DNA from: Mytilisepta virgata
Taxonomy: Eukaryota; Mollusca; Bivalvia; Mytilida; Mytilidae
Length of the DNA: 64,000 bases
Direction: 5' to 3'
Assembly (NCBI GenBank): GCA_028015205.1
Contig: CM051521.1
Location: 89,380,513 to 89,444,512, forward strand
The notes under the pieces were generated by a model. It worked only from the letters and a program-made list of their open reading frames with translations, did no database searches and was not told the DNA's origin. A program made the position numbers and the translations under genes. This document shows, in pieces, positions 1 to 12,600 of this stretch. Each line of letters opens with the position of its first letter. Within the stretch, counting starts at the first letter, position 1.

Positions 1-493
1 CAAAATAATTTGGAATTTAATAAGTTCTGTAAAAAAATTCTTGATATCTATGTAGTCTTGATTGTCCCACTTTATTTTATCATTAAATTATTTTTGACAT
101 TGTTTATATTTGCTGTCATGCTATGGAAGTTTTGATTCAGTACCAGCTGTTTATGAACATTGTGATGATGAGTTCAAATCTAATGAGTTAGGATCTGTTT
201 TATTTAATTATTTATTAACAGATTTGCCAGATTTCCTGCTATACCATACAATACTAGACTGTGCAACACAATGATATAAGCAAACTTTTCTACCAGAATA
301 TTTATAGAAATCCTCTCTTGCTTCGTGCATATGTGGATGCCAATGAAAAGATTACATCTGTGGAATTTTAAAGTATTGTAGAGCAGTAATATTTCCAAAT
401 TGGAAACTTGTTAGAAAAAACAATGTTTACTGAAGTAGTAGAAATGTAAAAAAATTCTTGTGTTACCTATTTGATGTTTCATTTGTTTTGTAG

Positions 494-612
494 GTTGAAT
501 TTGAACTGTCTGTGAACACATCAAGTTCTTACTATGCAAAAAGTAAAGGTGAACAAATTGCCCTCAATGTGGATGGCTCATCAAGAGGGGCCAGAGGAGA
601 ATTTTATGGGAG
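494..612 (+). CDS. POLR3E: POLR3E exon a (first in window)
   Basis: Acceptor TTTTGTAG and donor AG|GTAAGT. The open frame starts in phase 0 with VEFELSVNTSSSYYAKSKGE and includes the conserved SKGEQIALNVDG block near the RPC5 N-terminus. It ends with two bases of a Ser codon. Confidence 0.93.
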
Positions 613-3600
613 GTAAGTAAAAGAAAACAGATGTCCTAAATATGAATGAATTATCAAGATTGGTCAGTTTTATAGATTTTAAATTAGATAAACAGATTAA
701 TGTCCTCAATGGTAGGGAATGGATAAGGGTTTTATAGAAGGTCAGTGAAAGAATTGCCCTTAATATGAATGGCCAGAGAAGGATTCTTTTGTGGGCAAGT
801 TAAAGAAAATAATTTGGATGGCTCATTAAAGAAGAAGGATGGGCATAAAAACAGATTCCTATGAGTGTTAATGGCTCATCGAGAGAGATCAGATAAAGGT
901 ATTTTAATAAGTAAGTCAGAGAAGACAAATTGCCCTGAAATGAAATATTGGATGAACTGTTCACGTCTTTTGAATATACAAATAACTTTCAATTTCATGC
1001 ATGTATTGATTTGAAATCCATGAGTATATTGAACAAATCATAAACTTCTTTCCGTATAATTTCTATTGTTAAAAAATAACCCTCAATGCCGATTTGTGTT
1101 TTTTTTTCCAGCTAAGCATCTAATGGAATTGTATCCAAAATTCAGTGTTTTTCAAAAAATATTTATTTGATGAGTGAAATTTTGATTGGTTAAAAGTGTT
1201 TAAACCTTTAAGATTCTGGATAAATTGTCCTAGGTATAAATTGTTTGACTATTTCCTTTTTTGTTTATTTCAGTGATAAAATGGACAAGCAGGTACTGAC
1301 GTCTGCTCCTTGTGGTGGTGATGTTGGAAGATATGGGGTTGGAATATTTAAAGATGGTAATATAGTGATTGATTATATGTATTCAGATTTTGATTTTTAA
1401 TTTTTTTTTGTGGCTAACATCAACATTCATATCAACTGAATCACGTGACAATGAAGGACAAATATGTGGAGATTTTGTATACCATAATACCCTAATACAT
1501 GAAAATTTTGTGACTAATTCATTTATGCCATTTTTGCAATAAGAGTTGAAACACAAAAATAAAAAGTAGTGAATAAAAAAAATTTAAATAAAAAATATGT
1601 TGTCCCTTTTGATTGCATTACGCTAGAGTAAGTAATTGGTTAATATTTAGATTTTATGCACTTTATAGTATTGTAAATATTATCCTCTCACACCTTTATT
1701 TTCTGTGTAGGTGAACTTCATTTGACCCCTCTGAATGGTGTGGTTCAGATGAGACCATCTTTTAACTACCTAGATAAAGCTGATGAGAAAATTAAAACAG
1801 AAGCCCTTGCCAGAGAGAATGCAGGTATTTATAACTTATATTTCAGTGAAATGTTTCACAAAAATGTAATATCAGTGGTTATGAGTGACATACAATGATA
1901 CCATTTGTTATAAATCTGTTTAATGATTCTTCTGACCATATTTATTTTACTTATAGAATAATTATTGTAGAAAAATGATAATTATCTGTTTATTGGGCAT
2001 TTATCTAAGCAGGTCTTTAATTTACACTCTATGCTGATGTCCAATAATATGTTATTAAAAGTAGAAAAAAATAGCAAAAATTATTTAAAAAATATCTGGA
2101 AGTACTAGGGCTATTGACACCAAAAATGAATTAAATGGGGCCTAGGTAGTCCCCTTCAAAATAGTTTGTGTAGGTTTGTACATCTGGCAAATATGGATGC
2201 TGTTACAAAAAATACAAAAATCAGAAAATCTCCTTTGAAATTAGTAAGGCTGATATAGGAAAGCCAATGAATTGATATCACAGTTATGATTGTATTATTT
2301 TACCCATTTGGATATTACATATTTGAACATGCTGAAGTAAAAATGTGGGAAAATGGAGGTAACTCTGAACATTTTCTTGGATAGGTGAATCCTCACAAGA
2401 TGAAGAAGATGAAGCCAAACCTGTGACAATGAAATTTGCTCGACAGGAAACGGAGGAAGCAAAAGCACGAAGACTGAGATCATTTGGCTATCTGCAGAAA
2501 AAGAGAGACGAGGAATCATGGATAAATGTTGCATATCATGGTATTAATGTATGTATATCAGATCTTCTTATCCTATATTCTGTCAGTTATCATTTGACCA
2601 TTATCAAGTTTAAATTTTCTTGATTTATGTTATAGTGGTAAGATCTTTTTTGTATCACAAATTGTTTTTCATAAGAATACTTACTACACACCCTGATTTA
2701 GGAGTTCAAAATAGACATGGGGCTTGGTAGAAAGTTCAAGTATAGATGACGTATGCTTTTTTCAGATTTATGTGCATATCAGACATGAAAAATATCATAC
2801 AAGTATTTCCAATTTTGTAAATTTTCAGTCCAGTTTGGCAGAAAATGAGAGATCACAGTTATATGCCAGTAGTGATGGAGAGGTCTCTGAATTTTCTATT
2901 AAACCAGACGAGTATTTGAGAATATTGATTCCACCCTCAAATGAGACAGAGAGGTATATATTTTGTAGTTTTGTATAGTTGGTAAAAAAAAATCAAAATA
3001 GTGAAAAACAAGGATTTGATGTTCGAACAATATGTATTAGTTATTTCTACATTGTTATTCTTTCATACAGTGCAACTGTTAAAGAATTTAAATTCATTAA
3101 TTATAGGTGAGCTAAAGTTTTTATGGTTTATTTACAACCAATTACGATCGATTCAAAAAATTTACAATCTAGTTGAATGTCTCAACAAACTAATCAATCA
3201 TCATCAGAATATAAGTATTATTCAACAAACCGACTATCATCAGATTACTGCTAGCATTTTGTATAGAAAAGTTGAAATTTTGAGGTAGCCAAACATTTTA
3301 AAGAAATTTTGAATGATCAATTTTATATTGACTAATACAATACAGGATATGATTACCTTTCCAGAGCAGGTGATATCACTTGCAGTTTTATGGAAGTTTG
3401 CATTGTCCTAGTGTTTGTTTTAAGTGTTGGTATGTTTTAAATTCCATGTTTTGCCTTTGTTTCTTGTTTTCAGGTTTTTTTGTTGTCATGACTTTGAATT
3501 TCGGTTTTGCCTAAATTTGCAATTTACTCCAATACAATAAAGAAAGGAACCATTTTTGTATTACAGTTGATACTAGCACCCTGATAGTATCAGTTTTAAT

Positions 3601-6600
3601 ACAGATACTACGTCTGTCTGAGGATTTTCAGAATAATTTAAAGGTCATATTGTTTCTTTATGGGTGTTTGATTCATAAATTCAATTTTGTTATTCCAGTG
3701 AGAAACCTGCTATGCCAAGTAATGTATTGTCTCTAATACAGTTACGTACCATGCCACTTGCTGATCAAGTGAAAACATTACTCACAAATGGTAGGGTATT
3801 AATATATATGTCAGTTATCACATTGCAACATATGATTTTAGATGTTTATCTTATCATAACATAACCAATGACTGCCAAAGTTTTACATTATTGTAAATTT
3901 TGAAGTTATTGCAAGAATTTGTTATTGTGAATCTTAGAAAATTGTGAGTAATGTGAGATTTATTAATGTGATTCATGTACAAGTTGTAATTCAATGTACT
4001 TGGAACATGTAATAAGGTGTGTTTTAATTATTGCTACACTCATTTTGCTGCCTATATAAGACTAAATAACAACATTGCAGTAATTTCTGAATTAACAGTA
4101 TAAAATATACAGTGAGGGCAATAATAGGATGAGTACCTATAATGTTGTTCTTATCCAAAAAAATTGATTTTAAAAAAATGAAAATTTAATTATCGAGAGT
4201 GGATAAATTTCATAATTAACATGTCAAGAGTTTTAGAAAATATGTTTCTCTAATGACAATGTGAAACTCAGGGAGGTCTTCCGAATGTTTTTTGGTGGGA
4301 AATTTCACGTGATATCAGAATTTATCAAACGGTGCAAGAGATGTATAAATGTGCACAGAATTAGAGAAATTATATTAATTGATATCTAACAGCTTATTCA
4401 TGTCATAGTAGCTATTCAGTTTATTAAATGTGACTCAGGTTACAGTTTGTATAGAAAAGATGCTCCTTAAATTTATTGTGTCACTTCCTAGAGTGAAATA
4501 TGACCTTTCTATAAAATTGTGAATCATTTAATTTTTTTTACTTGGAGATTTTTAACATCATTTTACCATTCTAAATGTAATAAAATTGTTATTCTTTTCA
4601 GCCAAAGTAATAACATTTAGTCAGTTAATGACCCTACTACCTCAAGGAACAGACCCTGGTGCTACTCTGAAATCCTTACAGCAGGTAGCTGTACTTGTAC
4701 AAGGATGCTGGGTAGTTAAAAGGTAAGGGGAACAGTAAAAAGTTTTACTGACAAAATTCTACATTTAGGTTAAAATCAGTTGTGTTGAGATTTTGGGGAT
4801 TTTAAAAAAAAAATTGGCTTATTGGACTTCAGCTTTTGCATTTCTGTTCAATTGATGTTCCATGCCTGATAGTTTTCTGGATTTTGACCATTTTAGTCTT
4901 TATATATACCTATATAAAATAATGGATTCTTCCCAATTTCCAGTTTTTGGGACCTTCTGTACTTTCACCCACTATGTTCACACATATCATGTTGCAATGT
5001 GTCCAATTGTACCAAATAAGAAATAATTCATGGATGCCTGTGGTTTGTTTGAGATTTTACCATGGGTGTCCGTTATTTGTCGAAATTTTACCTTGTGCGT
5101 AGTGAGGGGTAAAACTCACAGAAAATGGCTATCCTGTGGTAAAATCAACCACAAACCATTGTCGTCCATGAATTATTTCAATTCTAATAAGGAATAATTA
5201 TTAAAAAAAAGTTGTAGGGGAAAAATCCTTGAATAAAGTCTATAAATTGCACATTGAACAAAATATGACATTTTTGCATTCAAAACATATTGCAGGTCAT
5301 GGTTTATTGTAAATTTTACCACGGATTTGTTTCAGTGATGTTTTCAGCAGCCAATATTAGAATAGAGCATTAATCAAAATCATGCTGGTAAATTTTGTAA
5401 GTAGAGGAAATCATTGACATAAAATTACACATGTACTTACAAAAGATAAAATAATTGTACTCAGTAAAAGTAACCAGGTCCAACTGAAAAAGTAACACCA
5501 TACATGTATAAAAGGTTCAGCTTTAAAACTATGAAGAGTGACCAGTATCTTTAACTCAGGGCTGTTTTAATTATGATAAATTTTCTTAGAATAATATGTG
5601 AAGTTCAAGAAGAGCTGGCAACTTTTACATATCCATTGTATTTGGATAAAAAAATTTGACACAAACATGTTTAATTACCAAACATTTTTTTGTGTCTATG
5701 ATATTTCTTAAACATTGGTGAAATGTACCCATACAATACTTTTTATTACAGTGAAATACTTTATTCAAAGGAAGGGTGTAGTCCACACAGTGGTGTATCT
5801 AATGAACATCTCAGTAAAGGCAGAGATTACGTGGTATGTTTACTCACGGAAATTATCTCTTATCACCATGTGGGAATAATGATTTCTCCATTATGTCCCC
5901 ACACTTTTTATTCTCTTTCAAAATTGATATATTGTGTTATTGATGTTAAATTGAAATATTTTAGCAAAAGAAATAGTCTGAAAAACAGAACCCATCTGAA
6001 TAAAAATTCATATAATGCTAGGCGACAAAAATTTAGATAGAAAACATGTCAAACTTTAAACGTTATAGATATTGATTCATGCTTTAAACTTGAAATGAAA
6101 AATTTCAAGTTATGTGTTTACATTTATATGTTATTAACTGTGTCCTTTTGAGGAACAAAACTAAGGATTTTTAGGAAAATAAAATCACTGATTAAAACCA
6201 GATGTGATAACCTTTCTGAAAGTACAAGTTTTATTTCCTTTAATAATACCTTGTGTTGTATGGGTCAATTTTGTTTATTTTCCAGCTTTCACATATACAT
6301 GTAAATGTGCTTCCTACAGGCAAAATATTATTATACATTATTTTTTTGTTGTTAGTGTATTTTAACATTTTAATGTATTTAAGATTGATTCAGTTACCAG
6401 TATATACATGTACCAATTTACCACATGAGTTTTCAATATTTTGTGTAATTACAGATGTGGAGATTCACACAGTCTAGAGTTGTCACTAGGAAAGATATTG
6501 CATCTATAGTCAAGGTAATACTAATAAGTTCTGATGATATCAATTAGAAAAAGATTAAAAATGTTTTAATAGGTCTTAACTTCTTAACAAGCAGCTTTTA

Positions 6601-9600
6601 TCAAATGGCATCGTAGCAAACTTTTGAAAACTAAATTTTTGAAAATCTATTTGATATGTGAAATATTTTAAACCAAACTCATAAAAACGTTTGAAGCAAA
6701 TTGTCATGCTAGATTCATATTATTGGATATTAAAAAAATAGAATTTAGAAAGATATGAAATCCTGCAAATACATGTGTATAATATGATTTGTAATGTTAA
6801 CATTTTCATCAGTAACACCATTATATTTGGAAAACATTTTTGCCAATTTAGGAATATCAAATTGGACCAGATTAATTACTTTAAAGTAATCAGTCCTACA
6901 ATTGTTTAAATTTAGTTCAAATATCTTCATATAAGTTCTTTTTCTTTAACGCTCTGAAACTTAAAAACTGTGAAACTCTTTTACCATTTTACTGGAATTT
7001 TTCCCCAAGCTGATTAAATTAAGGTTGCATGTATACCTGAACCTGAAATAAAAGGGATATCATTAGATCTTCATCTGACACAAACAAATATGTTTGGAGC
7101 AATGAAAAAACAGATTTATTTTTGCTCAAAGAAAGATAATAAATAGTTTGCATTCACATTAGTTTATATAGAAAATTTCTTCTGATAATATGTTATGTTA
7201 TTTTTTTGCCAGTTACCTGCAGAAGATGTAAAAGATATTTTAGAACAGATGTCTCGTATCAGAGCCAACTGTGGTTGGGAATTTTTGTTTCAATTTGATC
7301 ATGATTTTGTTACTAGGTAAGATCAGAATTTCCTTACTGCATACAAAGGTTTCTATTGTACTAATATACAGTCATCTTGCAAATTTTCAGATGAATTAAA
7401 TAGTATTTTTGAACTTCAACACTAACAGTACTCCTTCATTGTCAAATTTTGTGAAAATAATTTGTATTTTTTTTAACGAATTTTGGTATGTAGTACTGGG
7501 TTCTATATTAAAAACTTTTCATTTGTGACCTGTTTGTAAAAATGCATACTTTGCAATGCTTTTTTAGCTCACCTGGCCTAAAAGGCCATGTGAGCTTTTC
7601 TCATCACTTGGTGTCCGTCGTCGTCTGTCGTCTGTCGTCGTCTGTCGTCGTTAACAATTTTTTCAAACATCTTCTCCTCTGAAACTACTGAATGGATTTG
7701 GATAAAACTTAGCATGATTGTTCCTTAGGGTATCCTGCACAAAGTTTATGCTTCGATTTTTGATCCGTCGAAAAACATGGCCACTGTTACTAAAAATAGA
7801 ACATAGGGGTCAAACAACAGTTTTTTGCAAGTATCTCAAAAATCATTAGGTTACGGCAAATTCTGACAGGTTGAAAGTGTTCAGCATAATGAGAGCTACC
7901 TGTGTGCTGATTTTCGTGAAAATCTGTCAAGTGATGTTAGCGTTATTGCCCTTTTTTGACATTTTTGACAAAAATCTTGTTCTCTGAAACTACTATTCAA
8001 AATCAAATGAAACTTGGTAAGATTGTTCCTTAGGGTATCCTGCAAAAAGTTATTGGTTGGATTTTTGATTGGTCGAAAAACATGTCCGCCCTTACTAAAA
8101 ATAGAACATAGGGGTCAAAATGCTGTTTTTTGCTATTTTTTCCTGAATTATAGAAATAAAATGAAGATGAAAGCTACTTTCAAGGCAAACATGGTATCCC
8201 GAGTTGAATGGTGATGATGAAAGTTTGTTTTGGACGACCATTTTTAAAATGGCTGCCATTTTCCCGCCATTTTTTACACTTGCTTGGATTTCAACAATAT
8301 TTGGTTTGTAAAGTAAACATGGTATCCTTAGTGAATGGTGATGATGAGAATGTTGTATAACAATGATTAAACTTCATAATATGTGAGCTTTTAATTGCCA
8401 TCACTTGGTGTCTGTCATCATCGTTGTTAACAAATTTTCAAACATCTTCTCCTCTGAAACTACTAGCGGGATTTGGATGAAACTTAGCATGATTGTTCCT
8501 GCAATATTTCCTTTTCAAGTACAATAAAAAACCTTAACCCACAATTTTTACATAACTTCTTTCAAACATTTTAAAAATGAAGACAACATATAGACCAAAA
8601 GATTTATACTTGTATTTGAAGATGAATTAAAGCTTGTATTTTGTATTGTAAATCATCAGATTGACCATGACTGTATCTTAATCAAGCATAGGGAGAACTC
8701 ATGCCCATTTCTTTCCAGAGGTTCTTGAAAGGCTTTTAAAGGTATTGTCAGCATTTTACGTGACCTTTAATACTCAGTTTAATTTACAACAAACATTAAT
8801 ATATTAATTTAATTTATAGTGCATTGTTTGCCAGGTGAGCGTTTCAGGCTCTTGAGAGCCTCTTGTTTCTGTTTGCAGAAATCCTGAGATAGTACACAGA
8901 CAGAAGTCTTTTTGGGACAGCAAATATCAGACATTGTGTAAACAGTTAAAAATTCCAAAGGAACATGAAAAGAAATTCAAAGACAGAGGTATTAGTTTTT
9001 TTTTTTCATCTCTTGCTATAGTATGAAAGGGCATAGTGTTAACCCTTATCTATCTGCATTTGAACATATACTCTCTCAAAAAAGAAACGCAACATACAGA
9101 AAATAGGAAATTTACTTCATATATTATTTTCATAATTTATGATATAAATAATTTACACAGGAATGCAAAAATTGGCACACTTCTTGTTCATGAGTTCTTT
9201 TACCTTGGAATATCACAGTTTGTCACATATTGTCAATAAATCACTCATAAATTGTCAATATCTGGTATGTCCACCATTTGCTTGTAACACAGCCCCGACT
9301 CTTCTTGGCATAGATTGAATTAAACGCTGAGTTCGAACACGCGGTATCCTTTGCCACTCAAACTGAAGTGCCTGCTGTAATTGTTGCAGATTTTGCGGTG
9401 GTGGTTGTCGTTGGCGCACGCGCCGATCCACTTCATCCCACAAATGTTCAATTGGATTAAGATCGGGTGATCGTGACGGCCAACGGATCACATTGACATT
9501 CTGTTGTTCTAAAAAGTCTACTGTTACACGTGCTGTATGTGGTCGGGCATTGTCGTGCTGAAAAATTTCTCTCCGAATGTCAATTACGGGCAATAAATGA

Positions 9601-12600
9601 GGTCGTAAAATTTCGTCTCTATACCTAACAGCGTTCAGATTGCCTTGGATATGTATCAGCTGTGTGTTTCTGGCATAAGAAATAGCGGCCCACATCATAA
9701 CACTGCCTCCGCCAAAATTGTCTCTCTCCACAACACAGTTTTGCGCAAAACGTTCGTTTCGGCGCCTATACACACGTATGCGACCATCTCGCTTTTCCAG
9801 TTGAAAACGTGACTCATCGCTGAACCATACTCTTCTCCAGTTCTGTAAATTCCATGCACGAACTGTAGTACACCATCTAACCCTCGTTCGGCGGTGTTGG
9901 CGTCTCAGTGTTGCTCCAAAGTAAGGTCTTCTTGCCCTCAATCCATGAGAACGTAACCGATTGCGTACTGTCTGTGCTGATATACGGCGCAACCCAGGGA
10001 CGTTTACAGCTGTTTCTGTTGCAGCAATAGTCCTATTCCGCAGATGGAAAAGTCTGATGTAACGATCTTGCGCCCTGGTTGTAACACGCGGGCGCCCTGA
10101 ACGTGGCCGATCTGTCGTAGTACCAAGCTGCAGGTAGCGTCCCCAAAGGCGTGAAATTGTGCTACGATGAACATTGTACGTTACAGCAACAGCATTCTGT
10201 GATTCTCCGGCCTCTAGTCGTCCGATAGCGATATTCCGGGTAGCAGCGTCTAACCTTGGCATAGCGTCACCTCATCAGAATTTTATTTTACGAATGCATT
10301 CATGAAAAGAAATACCGGGTTTTTATACCGACTGACTGAGCTAAAAAATAACCCATGATTTGCACGTGAAAGTCGACCCAGTTTTTGGCAATGCGTAAAT
10401 CGTAGGGTGTCCCAGATTGCGACCAAAGTCGTTTACGGGTGGATGAATTTAAATGATTGTACCTGGAAACTTTTTATGAAGGTGTAATTATGATCATGTG
10501 TACATATATTTTGATATTTATTGGTTATTTGTCCGGAAAAATAATATTTCAAAAAGATAATCTGATGTTGCGTTTCTTTTTTGAGAGAGTATATATGGAA
10601 TCTTGGAATATGTTCCATTTATTCCATTTCTTGTATACAAAAGGTGATATGACAAAAAAACTTGACCATTTGGTACATCTTAAATTCACTACACAAGTCT
10701 GTTTTTTCCTAAACAGAAAGAAGCAGGGAAATTTTCCCCAGTGATTATTTCACTTATAGGGTCATTTTCAAAAAGTCTCTTAAAATATTTCAAAATCTTT
10801 GTGTGCAAAGCATAGAATGTGGTCTCTAAAGATTTGCTATAAATAATAACTATCAAATAAGTTACTAAAATTTTTTCTGAATACCTAAAGATCGCTTTGG
10901 GAGACAGTATTAACACAAATTTGCAAAATTAAAATCTTAAAGACAGTTTTTCAATGTGAAGGACATTCAAAACCAAAACAATTTTTTTGCTCTAAGTGAG
11001 TTTATGTATCTCCTTTGATTAGGCAACAGAATGCTTTTGGTTCTGAATGTCCTTGGAACAATATTCCAAAAAGTGATACAAATTGACCCAAATCGCCTAT
11101 AGACATTACCTTTGCATTTAGAAAACTTTAACTTAATGATAAATGTTTGTTTGTTAAAATAAAAATGCATTGCACACGATCGATTATGATAAAAATACAT
11201 GTAACATAACACTAAGGTGCACATATTTCATCTATTTTTTAATCCACTGCAAATTGGTAGCAACAAATTTTTTTTAGGAAAATTTTCTTAAATCTGCAAA
11301 CAAAGATGAATTTCAGTGCTGTATGATAAAGTATCTTTCAAGAAAGTTCATAATACCTTTTTCTTTTAATTTTGTTTACAGATTCAGGAATTTCAGGAGA
11401 CAAACCGTCAAGACGAAGAAGAAATTCATCTAAAGGGTCACCAAAAAGAAAAAGAACTTTAAGTGGAAGATCCATTTCTGACCACAGTGATATTGAACCA
11501 GACACTATCAAAATGGACACTGAAAGTAGTGCAGAAGAAGATATTCATACACATCACGAACCAATGGAAATTGCTGAAGTCAATCATGTGATTAATGGGG
11601 CTGATAGTCCAGTTGGAATTTGTGATAAAGTCACTTCCCCTGCCGTCTCAACAAAATTTGGAACAGAATTGTTAAATTTTGTTTGTGAAAAATTACAAAG
11701 TAGATTTGTATTAAGTGTTAGTGAATTAAGACGATTGTTAAATATAAAACTAACACAGTGTTCCTCTGGGTATATTCTAAATACAGGAGTTACTGATCAG
11801 ATGTTAGAAGAGGCACTACAGGAATCTGGTAGTCTAAAATTAGAAAATATGGTATGTACCTTTAATGTTTACTTGTGAAAAATGGCTGTGCACAGTTTCT
11901 CTTGTATTTAAATTTTTTGAGGGAGAAGGATAGAATGTTTATTTTATGGTTAGATATTATTTTATAATATCCATCTTTTTAATTTTTTCCATATAAAATA
12001 TTTTATTTAATTTATAATTATTGTTTTTTTTATTAATTATTGTGGTGAATATGCATATTATAATGTGAACATTAGTTTAATTATCACATGGCTTGTAAAG
12101 AAGTACAGTGTAGTATATAAAATTTTTACCCTTTCAAGGTCTTTCTGTACACTTGGTACTCTTATTAAGTAAGATATGGTGTAGAGAAAAGATAAGTGCC
12201 TTCACTAAATGTAATTTAATATTTATATTTAAGTGGCCACCAGGAATTCCTCCGGAAGCTTTGTATGCCTTAACATTTACTGGTGATAAACTTGATCCTG
12301 TAAGTATACTTATAAATAGGATAATTGTCCTTTTTTGTTTGCATGCGGTTCATTAAGTAACTGTAAATTCAAAAGTTATTTCTGTCTCGAAACCTCAGTT
12401 CATGTATTAATGGATTTTCGGCATTTTGAAATTCCAAATTTTAGAATTTTAAGACAGTTATATGTATTTGTTGGTTAATAAACTTTGTTGAATTTTACAT
12501 TTTTTTTTATTAAGGTTGTATTTTTATACCACAATAATGATTCTGAATGGGAAATTTCCAAAAGGAAAATTAATGCCTTGGTAAATTTGAAAAAATCTCA

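Noticed and set aside
1..493. Upstream coding exons of POLR3E at the window start
   Set aside because: No open segment with splice sites matches the RPC5 N-terminus here; this is intron and the missing codons lie outside the window.
3001..3288. 95-codon + strand frame in a POLR3E intron
   Set aside because: Lies between two confirmed exons, AT-rich, no homology recognised and no splice sites that would keep the phase.
7620..7655. CGTCGTCTGTCGTCGTC tract as a CRISPR-like or microsatellite locus
   Set aside because: It is the constant head of family A elements and recurs in each full-length copy.
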